Shown here piece after piece: positions 37,701 through 49,700 of a stretch of DNA of 64,000 nucleotides; the first letter of the stretch is position 1; every line of letters begins with the position of its first letter. Origin of the DNA: Lithospermum erythrorhizon (taxonomy: Eukaryota; Streptophyta; Magnoliopsida; Boraginales; Boraginaceae). The notes under the pieces are model-generated. The model ran no database searches. It was not told the origin of the DNA and saw only the letters and a program-made list of their open reading frames with translations. The translations under genes and the position numbers were made by a program. The DNA lies in assembly GCA_019722365.1 (NCBI GenBank), contig JADFUC010002401.1:62001-126000 (forward strand), written 5' to 3'.

Positions 37701-40700
37701 GGAGAGTTGCGGTTAGGAACTCATGTACTGAAGACTTGCTGATGGTTGTGCATGCATGGTTTCCTAAGTTGGACCCTATCGCTGAGAAACTCATAGGTAC
37801 AGTGTTGTTCTTCTGTAAAAGTGAGTTTAAGCTGCAGAACTTACATTTAATTGACGGGCTTTCTTGCAGAAACGTTTGAAAAAGTCAACGAATCTTCTGG
37901 AACCATGTCATCATCATCTGGGAACAGGTTCTCATTAAGGTACATGATATGTGGTGTTAATAGTAGAAAATGGGTCTTAATCTCTTATTTATCACTTTCG
38001 GCATGGAAATGGCAGGGATCTGCTCAAATGGTGCAAGAGGATTAATGATTTAGGAACATGCTTTGACGGAGATGTTCTGCCCTCATATTTCCTGGATAGA
38101 ATCTACAGTGAGGTGTGCTAAAGTTTATTCCAGTAGGTTTCATGTCTCTCTCTCTCTCCATCAGCATGATACTTTTGGCTGATCGGTTTTCGGCTGCTCT
38201 GTTTTTCAGGCTATAGATGTTTTTGCCTCATTTACAACTAGGGTTGAGAAGAGGTTAGTTTTGATGAAAGAGATTGCTAGAGTTTTGAATGTGATGGCCC
38301 CTGAGACGTTGTATTCTGTTGATAAACCTACAATTGAGGTGCGTATTACTTCCACATGTAAATCCCTATCTAATTTAAAGTGTTTGTCCATTATTTTTCT
38401 AAATTTGATTGATTATATAGGAACATCAGACGGACATACGTATAGGACGGGTCACTCTCCCACTTGCTGGCCCTCGTGCTCATTTGACGGTAAGTGATGT
38501 TTATTGTTTGGCTGTTCACAGACAGTTCACATTTTTACAACTTAGTGCTTTGACAGTCTTCTCAGGAGAAGAAGCCCTTTGTTGAGATCCACAGATCCGT
38601 ACATGTTCTCGAAAAAATTGCATGCTCTGTGAAGTATAATGAACCAGTTCTGCTGGTGGGCGAGACTGGCACTGGAAAGACCACTCTTGTACAGAATCTG
38701 GCGACCAGGCTTGGTCATAAGCTCACTGTTGTGGTATGGATGTGATTAGTTCTTTCTTGACTGTTTATCTTATGTTAAAATATTAAGCTGATCATAATTT
38801 TCTTCCCCATCATTCCAGAATTTGAGCCAGCAAAGTGAAGCTGCAGATTTGTTGGGGGGATTTAAACCTTTGAATGCACAGTGTGTATGCATGCCCCTTT
38901 TTGGGGAGATTCAGATTCTATTTAATCGTACATTTTCATCAAAGGTGTAATAGCTTACATTAATGATTACCTCTTTCCATTTAATCCTTAGTTCACAGGT
39001 TACTTACAGTGTTTATCTTCAGGACAATGAAGAATTTATTCGTCATCTTAATAAATCTGTGCTTGAAAAGAACTGGAAGCAGTTAATGGATCATTGCCAG
39101 AAAGTTTTGCAGAAGTTGGAAGATATAAAAAAGAAAGGTTCTGGTAAGAAGAGAAAGAGGCCCTTGAGTGATGATATATGGAAAGCTTGGGAAAAGTTCT
39201 CCTTGAAACTTAGTAGTGTTCGTGCTCAAGTTAGTTCATCTGGCATGATATTTTCTTTCATTGAAGGAGCTTTCGTCACTGCACTTAAAAACGGTGAATG
39301 GATATTACTAGATGAAGTGAACTTAGCTCCCGCTGAGACTTTGCAGCGAATTATTGGAGTCATTGAAGATGAGAATGGGTCGTTGTGTTTGACAGAACGA
39401 GGTGACGTTGATTACATAAACCGACATTCAAACTTTCGCATTTTTGCCTGCATGAATCCTGCTACTGATTCTGGAAAGAGAGATCTACCCTATGCATTAA
39501 GAGGGAAATTCACTGAATATTATGTTGATGATGTGTTGAATGATAAAGATTTGATGATGTTCATCCATCAGTTTATGGGAGATAACTGCTCAAATCTTGA
39601 GTTGGTTAGTAAAGTAATGCACTTCTATAAAACTGCAAGGAAGCAGGCTGAAGAAAGACTGCAAGATGGGGCTAATATGAAGCCGCAATACAGTTTGAGA
39701 TCACTCTACCGTGCATTAGAATACATGAGAATGGCTAGAAAACAATTTGGATTTGATAAAGCCCTATATGATGGGTTCTATATGTTTTTCTCAAGTCTCC
39801 TCAATGTACCTAGTGCGGCAGTAATGAAGCAACTGATCTCGTCTCACTTATTGGGTGGGAAAATTCCTCAATCTGTTCCGTTCCATAAATATTTAACTAG
39901 TGTTAATTGCAGGGATGATGGTTTCTTGAGGAGTTATGTTCTTACCAAAAGTGTGGAGGAGCACCTCAGTAATCTGGCACGAGCTATTACTGTACATAGA
40001 TATCCTGTCCTGCTACAAGGTCCAACATCTAGTGGGAAGACGAGCCTTGTTCAGTATCTCGCTGCGATAACTGGTCACGAGTTTGTGCGTATTAATAACC
40101 ATGAGCATACTGACCTTCAGGAGTATCTTGGTTCGTATATTACAGATGCTAGTGGCAAGCTATCTTTTCAAGAAGGTGCACTGGTTAGAGCTGTTCGAGA
40201 TGGTTCCTGGATAGTTTTGGACGAGCTTAACTTAGCTCCATCTGATGTTCTGGAAGCACTAAATAGACTGTTAGATGACAACAGGGAACTTTTCATACCT
40301 GAACTGAATGAAACTATTCGTGCTCATCCAAAGTTTATGCTGTTTGCCACTCAAAACCCTCCCATGATGTATGGGGGCCGCAAAATTTTATCACGAGCAT
40401 TTCGTAATCGTTTTGTTGAGATCCATGTAGAGGAGATTCCCGATGATGAATTAAGCACGATATTGGAGAAGCGGTGCCAAATTCCACCATCTTATGCTAA
40501 GAAAATGATTGATGTTATGAAAGAGTTGCAATTGCATAGGCAGAGTAGTAAAATTTTTGCAGGCAAACATGGGTTTATTACCCCACGTGACTTGTTTCGA
40601 TGGGCAAATCGTTTCCGGATATATGGTAAGTGCTATGATGATCTAGCTCGTGATGGTTACTACTTATTGGCAGAAAGACTACGCAATGAAAATGAAAAAA

Positions 40701-43700
40701 AGGTGGTCCAACAAGTTCTAGAGAAGCATCTGCGAGTTAAACTTGATACAGCAGACATATATAAGCAGGTATAACCATGCTCACATTTATATGTATTATG
40801 TGGTTCATGTTCCTGCAAAAGTAGTAGTCCTCATTCCATATTGATCTCTGCAAATATTTTGTTAATATCGGCATTTATATCCTATATCATTAGGTGAGAT
40901 AACATGATTGTAATTAGAGAGTATTGACTAGTAATCTGTTCTCCCAAACTTTGACCAACTAATCGAAGAAGTTACAAAAAAATATTGGAATCTTTATATA
41001 TACTGTTCTGTGGTTTATTGGTTCCTTCATGATTTCTTTTACCCAGTCTTACTTCTAGAAGTGTTTGGATTAATTGCATGAAATGTAAATGAGAACTAAT
41101 TAGTCGATAATTTATTTGATTATGCCTTCTATTAACCACTTAAATTTACTAATTTTTCTGTTTTCAAGAATTTGTTAAATGCCATGTGCTTCGAAAAGTG
41201 CTCTATGCATTATGCCAAGAGCTGTTACAAACAATGTCTCCATTCTGTACTTTGCTCATTTAAGTATCAGATTCCATATGGGCTTGCAATTTTATTTTTC
41301 ATTCCCCCTTTTAACAAACCACAGTTCCACTTCATTATTTGTCGCTCTACTTTTGTTGTTTTCATGTTCTAGTTAACTACTTTACTAGATTTATCATTGT
41401 ATCAGCAAGACAACAAATTTGAGAAGGGGCTCTGCCGTAGCAACTCCTAACTATTGTTTTTTTCTTGACAGAATATAAACTTCACTGCAATGAATGAAGG
41501 AGGAGACGGTATTGCGAAGCCCTCTGCAGGTCCACTCGGTTTTGATAAGTAAGTATTTGCAGATGCGGATCTTTTACTAGTTTCTGCCCAAACCAGCTCT
41601 GACATTGTCTCGTCTTTCAGGATTATATGGACCCAAAGTATGCGGAGACTGTACTTTCTTGTTGAGCGTTGTTTCGAGCTACGGGAGCCTGTTCTCCTTG
41701 TTGGGGAAACCGGTGGTGGGAAAACAACTGTGTGCCAAATGCTTAGTTATTATTTGAGTTCTGAGCTTCATATTTTGAATTGCCATCAGTACACCGAAAC
41801 CTCCGATTTTCTTGGGGTTTGTCTCTTACTGCTCTTTTTCCTTTTCTGCCTAATTTTTCTTTCTTGGTGATGAGTTAGTCAAAGAAATTTTATTGTTCTT
41901 ATTATGCAGGGGTTTTACCCTGTTAGGGACAGGTCGAGTATATCTTCAGACTTTGAACAGATCTGTAAGAAGTTGAGTTCCTTAAAGGCTGTGATCCATT
42001 ACTCTGATGACATGGTATACTTACTATTTTATATCAGAGTTATCTTCAAACACCATGATTTCGTATATCCTGATCTTGCATTTTGGTCCTTGCAGATAAT
42101 ATCTTCAGATATTAATCAAGCTTCCCAAACAATTGCTAAACTGTCTGCAGTTATCAGTAGCTACAAACAGGGTCTATCCTCCCATCCTGATGTCACTGAA
42201 GAGAAAATTCATTGCATCGAACATCTAGTTCAGAATTTGGAGCAGCTTCATAAAAAATGGCAGACAATATTTACTTGGCAAGATGGACCCCTTCTTGAAG
42301 CAATGAAGAGTGGTAGCATGTTTCTTGTGGATGAAATATCCTTGGCTGATGATAGTGTTTTAGAACGATTAAACAGTGTTCTTGAGCCAGAGAGGAAACT
42401 GGTAGGCATATATTATACTTTTATATATTCTGTGAAGTGGTGTGTGCTATAATGTGTATGGCATCCATTACGATAGTTCCGTTCATCATTTCATGGTACA
42501 GTTTTGATAATGACCAATTTAACTGTTTTACTAGAGTAGTTTCGTTGATATCCTTTCGGGGTCTTTACTGAATTTATAAAGATGCTCCCATCATTTATGT
42601 CAAATTTAAGTTTGTCTAAAAGATATTCTTCATGATTCCTTGTCTGGCATGCTAAAATAATTGGCAGTATTGGGACGATTGTGCCCTTTGTTCTGTATTG
42701 TTTTCCAGCTTAAGTGCTTGTAGTTAAAAGCTAAAATCCTTTTTGATCTTTTTATTGTTTTTTGGGAGTTATGATAATGGTATTACTGCATCATGGTGTT
42801 GTTAGAATTGCTAATAGTTATCCTGAATGCCTACAGTCATTGGCTGAGAAAGGAGGCTCCTATCTTGAGCGTATTACTGCTCATCCAAATTTCTTCCTTT
42901 TGGCAACAATGAACCCTGGAGGAGACTATGGCAAGAAAGAACTATCGCCCGCATTACGAAATCGTTTTACTGAAATCTGGGTACCTTCTGTCTGTCAAGT
43001 GGATGAGCTCAAGATTATTGCTGTTGAGAGGTGAGCAATATGACCGGACATGTAAAATGCCTTCTATTTTTTTCCTTTCTACTTTCTCTAAATAACACTT
43101 TATTCTGTTGGCTAGATTATCAAGTCCACACCTCAGGTGGATTGCTGATGTTCTCTTTATCTTTGAGTTTTGAAATAGCCATCCTTCTACGTTATAGTTA
43201 TCTATCTTGCTTCTAACTAACTCAAATAATGAATTATTTTATCCTTCTTTACAGTGGTTTAATCAATTGGGAACTGGAAGAATTCTCACTGTTAGGGATC
43301 TCTTGGCTTGGGTGTCTTTCATAAATATTGCAGGGCCGAATCTGGGGCCTGAATCTTCTTGCATACATGGAGCTTTTCTTGTGTTACTTGACGGAATTAG
43401 TTTAGGTAGCTACTACACACTGTCTTTTGTTAAGAATGTCCATATTTCACTTGTTTTCATCAAATTTTACGAGCTGTCATTAATTTACTGAGGAAGAGTG
43501 CCAGTGATATAATTTGGTTCTGATGGCAAACAAGAGAAACAGATTCTCCTCAAAATGATCATATTGATTGTATTCATTGTCCTACTTCTAGAGACCTTTC
43601 CTTGTTTAACTATAACTTGAAGAATATGAGATTTTAAATATTTATACAACATAATTCCACCATAGAAGGGCTGGAACCCTTGGTCTTCAAGCCATCTATT

Positions 43701-46700
43701 CCAATCTTTTGGTTCGTAAAATTGGTGAAAAGATAATTAATGTTGATAGGGGTGGCAAGAAAAAATAATTAGCAGGAGAAGTATTGGGCCTGTATAATTC
43801 TTATCAAACTCTTGACGTGTTTTTAGGTACAAGTGTTTCAAAGAATGAAGCTGCTGACTTGAGGAGTAAATGCTTGTCATTTCTTGTTGATAAACTGAAG
43901 GTAAATAATGTACCCTTTTAGATTTTTTTTAGTTAAGGCTAATCCTAGTTATCTTGTTAGCAGAGATATAGTTGGCCAATACGGGGCCTCATAAAATCAC
44001 TTATTTTTTCTCTGATTTATGATTTCTGCTGATTTGTTTGACAAATGATGAGTTCTATTTATGACATCTCGATTAATATTTTGTAAAACTTCCTAACATT
44101 CTTGGAGTGGCAATCGTTGGCTAAGGTTGAGCCCTGTAACCAATAGGTTGCATGTCCAAGTCATTTCACTTGCAAATAATTTGATTTTTCTCCAATAATG
44201 AATTGGCTTCTTCACTCAGATTATTGTGCATTTGTAATTTGATTTGACAATTTTTTTGTTTGTAAATGATATTATATGCATCTTTTGTGTAACTGTTCTA
44301 CTCATGTCCTCATTTACCTCTTTTGGGTTCTAAAAAATTATTTTACCTAGGGAAATGAATTTACCTAGATTCACCTAGGTTATGCTATATTCAACTTAAA
44401 ATCATTCACCCTCAAAACGGAAATAATGTATTCACCTGGTCAAGGTTAGTATTATCCAAACGACAATTTAATACATTCACCTCGATTCCCCTTTCGTAGT
44501 TTAATTTTAATAGATTATCCTCTCCTTAATTCACCTCAATCCAAAATCCAAATGTATCAATAAGGATGCTGCATAGTTGTAGACAATACAAATATGGTAT
44601 ATATACACTTCCAGTGGAGGATGCAGTAATATGCCTGAACTTTAATGTTTTTTATGTGCCTCCTGTTTCCATTTCTTCTATGCTCTTCATTAATTAACTC
44701 TATTTGTTGACATGGATTCTATTTTTATCGTCTTATGTGTTCATTCTGAATATATTTATATATGTCCAGTGTCTACATGGTTTTTTCTAACTGGCCTATG
44801 TTTTATAATGTCAGGAGTCCCAGCCCAGTTCAAATTGTGCGGATATTTCGTCACTGGATGTTTTTGGTTCGGCTGAATCTCGAATTTCAGACGTATCGCA
44901 TAACATGCAGTGTGAGAATCTCTTCGGCATTCACCCCTTCTATATTGAGAAAGGTATTGTTTTAGTTTTCTGTCATTTTTATAGTAAGCTTTATTTTATG
45001 CTATACGATCTTGAACATCAAAATAGTTAAGGATCTTAAGCAATATTGTTACAGCATAATCCATATTTTAGCATTGGAGCAAGCAAGAACTAAAGTAATG
45101 AATGAATTAAAATCAGGTAATAGATATGAAGCCTCATAATTGTAGAATCCATGATTTAGGCCCATAACTTTGCTTTTTTTATGGGAAGAGGAAAAAGGTA
45201 ATAAAGATGGATTTGGTATAGCAACGAAATGATTAGCATGCTCCATTTGAGATATGTCAGCATAGCATGCGCTAGTACCCCCAAATGTGTTCCGTCATCC
45301 TGCATACGAGGAAGATTGATCAGCCATGGATGGCAACCCATGCGACCCAAAACATATTAACCTTCCTGAAATTAGAAAGTAAATTCTTTGGTTATTACTG
45401 AAATCTAGAATTGACTTATTAAGCTAATGCTTACCAATGCTCTGGAGAGATCTTAAAACCCTTGTTTATTAACCCAGAATGTAATTAAATACCAAACCGA
45501 GCGTATCCAACTAAGTGGGTCGGTTATATGAATATGACGTCTCCAATCAACCCTGTGTTGAACTAATCTGAAGTCTTGTGTCCATCTTCCTCCCTTAGGT
45601 ATTCAGCCTCTTGTAACTCTTCTTTAGACTCATACCAGAATCAATCATTTGCATTATTGGTATAAATTTTGTTTGGGAAACGTGATGTGTTTTACAAACC
45701 ATGGAACCATAGTTGTAAATAGTGGTGCGATCGCGGTATCGCGGCTCGTTGTGGTTAGCTTAGCGCTACACAGTTTCGCGGTAAATAACGGCGAAATAGC
45801 GGATTTTTGGAGTTCCGCCGCTATGGACCGCTAAACGCTATTCACAACTTTGCATGGAACTTAATTTATCTACATCATGATATCCAGTAACTCTTGTCCT
45901 TATTATTCCGCTAAAATTAGAATTCTTCCTACTTTGAACTATCATTTGAATTTAGACTGGTTTTTCAATGCTTTGGACTTTTTTGCTGAAAGTAAGAATG
46001 ACGGCTGTGATGTTCTCTCACTCTTTCTTCCTCATTTAAAGGTGATCGGCCTCTTGATGACAAGGGATTTAAGTTTGATGCTCCAACCACTCGTAGAAAC
46101 GCTCTGCGAGTGCTACGTGCAATGCAGCTTGTGAAGCCTGGTACATATTTTAAAGCCTCTTAGTTATGAAGTTTGTAATTTGAGGGGTGTGTGTGCGTAT
46201 TTCTTGGACCTATTCATTGCTTCTATGTTTATGCTGAAGCTGCTCATAAGTTTTTTTACTAAGATTTGATTTTGCTGGTGCAGTTCTTTTAGAAGGAAGT
46301 CCAGGTGTTGGTAAAACGAGTTTGATTGTTGCCCTTGGTAAATATTCTGGGCATGATGTTGTTCGCATAAACTTATCAGAGCAGGTTAGAGATTTACTGA
46401 GTTTCTCAGTTCTCAGGATTCACCTGGTCTAATTTTTATGCTTTCTGCATTACAATAAAAGAACCCTTGCTTTTGTTCTATGTAGACTGATATGATGGAT
46501 TTGCTGGGGTCGGATTTGCCTGTGGAGAGTGATGATGGTGTGCAGTTTGCATGGTCAGATGGAATCCTCCTCCAGGTGAAATAATGTTCCTCTTCTGGTT
46601 GGGCCTGTTATCCCTTGTCTGTTTCATACTCCTATGGCACGCACATGTTTTACTGTGTTCTATTTTAGGCTATAAAGGATGGATCATGGGTTTTGTTGGA

Positions 46701-49700
46701 CGAACTTAATCTGGCTCCGCAATCTGTGTTGGAGGTGGGCCTTGTCAAGTACTTTCTTTATGTTGACTAATTTGTTAATTGTCTGTGCTATTTCACTTTT
46801 GGTTGTTACCCCATGATATACTAATTGGTTTTTTTCTTTCTAAAATAGGGTTTAAATGCCATCTTAGATCATCGAGCTGAGGTTTTCATTCCAGAATTAG
46901 GCCGTCGCTTCAAGTGCCCTCCATCTTTCAGAGTTTTTGCTTGTCAAAATCCTTCTTCGCAGGGTGGGGGTCGGAAAGGTCTTCCAAAGTCTTTTCTCAA
47001 CCGCTTCACTAAGGTATTGTTTGAAGATTTTTTTAATATTGTTTCTCCTCTTGTTGTATATAGTGGTGACTGTTATACAGTTCATCTCCTGGGTCAGGCT
47101 CATTGGAACTCTAAATACTTTTTTCTTCCAATTTGCAATCCATCTCAGGTGTATGTTGATGAACTGGTGGAGGATGACTATTTATCTATCTGCCGTTCAC
47201 TCTATCCATCAATACCGGAGTCTATTTGCCAGAAGTTGGTTGAGTTTAATAAACTGTTGTATAAAGATACCATGGACCTTCACAAGTTTGCTCATGTTGG
47301 GTCTCCATGGGAATTTAATTTGCGAGATATTCTACGCTCATGTCAAATCATACAGGGTATGTATATTATTCTTTCAACATTTTAAGTGAAGTAAAAGACT
47401 TCAGTCTCATAGACTTTTTTCTTTTCCAGGTGCACCAGAAAACTTGAAGCTTGACTGCTTTCTCAACACTGTTTATGTTCAAAGAATGCGCACCAAAGCT
47501 GACAGACAAGCAGTCAGAAATTTATATCACTCTGTTTTTGGATCCCATGCTCAGAGAAACTTGCACCCACGGGTACATGTGAATCCTAAGTATTTGGTTG
47601 TGGGAAATGTCTCACTCGAAAGGAATTCCTCCAAAGCAACTAAGAAATCTGTGTCTGAGCTTAAGCTTTTACCAGGCCAAAGCCATAGCTTGGAAGCTGT
47701 TGTGCATGTTGTCAAGCAGCAGTGGCTATGTATATTAGTAGGTCCTGCATCATCCGGTAAAACTTCAATAGTCAGAATATTATCTCAACTTACAGGCAAC
47801 GTGCTTAATGAATTGAATCTTTCATCTACAACGGAGATATCAGAACTTCTTGGGTGCTTTGAGCAGTACAATGCTTTGCGCAATTACCGTATTATGGTTT
47901 CTCGGATTGAGCGGTATATAAATGAGTACTGCAGCCTGAAATTGAAGATGTCAACAGAGGAGTTTGTTAAGACAGAAGATCTAATGTCTTTATGGTTATT
48001 ATTCTTAAAAAATATTGGTTACAATTCCCCCACAAATAATACCACTTCATCCATCGAGACGTCGTGGATGCATTATTTCGAGTTCATTTATGACTTCATT
48101 AAGGTGATTGAGCGGCTACGTTTTGATGTTGACAAAAGTCTATTATCATGGTCAAGGGAAGATCATAGTGATGAAGATTCGGATGTTGACAAAAGTCTGC
48201 GAGTATCATGGTCAAGGGAGGATCTTAGTGATGTTTTAAAAGAGATCAAGAAGTGGGATGAAGATTATAAGGGAAGGCGATATTCCAGAAAATTTGAATG
48301 GGTTGCTGGCCTACTCATTAAGGCCATAGAAAATGGAGAGTGGATAGTTTTCGAGAATGCAAATCTCTGCAACCCAACGGTCAGTACACATTTCATTCTC
48401 CCATTTATTGATTTGTGCTCTTAACCTCAAGTAGGAAATATAATTTTTAATCCTTTCATCTGCAGGTTCTTGATAGGATTAATTCTTTAGTCGAGCAGTC
48501 TGGTGAGCAGTCCGGGTCAATCACGATTAATGAGTGTGGATTGGTGAATGGGAAGCCTCTGATCTTGCGCCCCCATTCTCATTTCCGTATGTTCCTTACT
48601 GTGAATCCTGCCTATGGTGAAGTATCCAGAGCTATGAGGAATAGAGGGGTTGAAATTTTTATGATGCACCCTTATTGTCAACTTGATGAAAAATTTTCTG
48701 AGCATCCCTTTGAAACTGAGCTTGAAGAAGTCAAAAGGTTTGTTATCATTTCTGGGATCCCTATTGGTCGCTTGGTGAATAAAATGGCTGAAGCTCACAT
48801 CTACGCAAAACATGAAGGCGCAAAGATTCATGTTAGCATTACAAATCTTGAGCTTTCTCGGTGGATTCAATTATTCCAGCGGCTTGTCACAAATGGTAAT
48901 CAGGCTTTATGGAGCCTTCAAATTAGTTGGGAACATACATATCTTTCCTCTTTAGGTGAAGGCAGTGGGAAAACTATTGTTGCAAGAGCCACTCTTTCTT
49001 ATTTGACCCTGAGTGAACTCTCAAGGTTTGATTCCCGCCAAGATAGTTTGTTATGTACCCCTGGTGGGTGGCCATCTCACTTAACACTCAGAGATTTTGT
49101 ATGTTACTCTAGGGAGTCAAGTGTCAGGCAGAACTGCATATATGTTGAGTTCCTTGGGGTTCTTCTGGCTTCATGCTCTTCCAGTGCTACTGTTACTGCT
49201 TTGGTGCCTTTGTTTGACATGAAGAGAATCTATGCTCTTATATTTCCTAAAGAATCAATGCCAAAAAGTTTTAATGACCCAATAGAGTTTAACTCTACAT
49301 TAGTTAGGCAAATGCTTATGTTTTCTGCTAATTGGACAGTTGAGCAGGCTGTGGAAAGTGATTTTGAGATCTACCTGCTCTGGTTTGAAAAATTTAAGTC
49401 CCAAATTCGGCAATCCTTCTTCTCTCACTTCATTGACGTAATGAAGAAAATAAGGCAACACCCTATATGGAATCAGATTCTCCAATGCAGACGTGAGCTT
49501 ATAGAAGATGGTGCTATTGATGAAGAACAAACTCCAGTTCCAGTTCTTTCAACTGCTCTAGTATATTTGTCTTCATCAGGCACTGGGCTTAATACTGGTT
49601 CCCTACTAAAGAAGTCAATTACTGCTGAAGGCCTTTTAAGACGTAGTCTCTATCAGAGGGCATTGGAGGGGGAGTTCCATTACAGTGAGAAAACGAAGGT

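Larger units (their letters stand above)
34863..48379 (+). other. MDN1: MDN1 segment: six AAA+ modules (exons 6-33)
   Basis: Exons: 34863-35023, 35899-36008, 36088-36207, 36994-37075, 37674-37796, 37870-37939, 38016-38112, 38210-38338, 38421-38489, 38557-38733, 38819-38944, 39023-40768, 41472-41548, 41621-41816, 41910-42014, 42096-42401, 42837-43030, 43116-43167, 43255-43405, 43827-43900, 44815-44953, 46042-46140, 46284-46384, 46486-46575, 46669-46734, 46849-47013, 47149-47356, 47430-48379. Walker A loops in order: GPAGSGKT, GETGTGKT, GPTSSGKT, GETGGGKT, GSPGVGKT, GPASSGKT. Walker B: canonical acidic pairs in AAA2 (LLDEVN), AAA3 (VLDELN), AAA4 (LVDEIS) and AAA5 (LLDELN). AAA1 has VFEDID and AAA6 has VFENAN, so AAA6 is probably weak or inactive in hydrolysis. 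The two AAA modules at 39023-40768 share one large exon. Confidence 0.92.

Noticed and set aside
48950..48985. LGEGSGKT in MDN1 exon 34, looking like a seventh Walker A
   Set aside because: The first Gly of GxxxxGKT is replaced by Leu, no following Walker B exists, and it lies past the AAA6 sensor region; chance resemblance.
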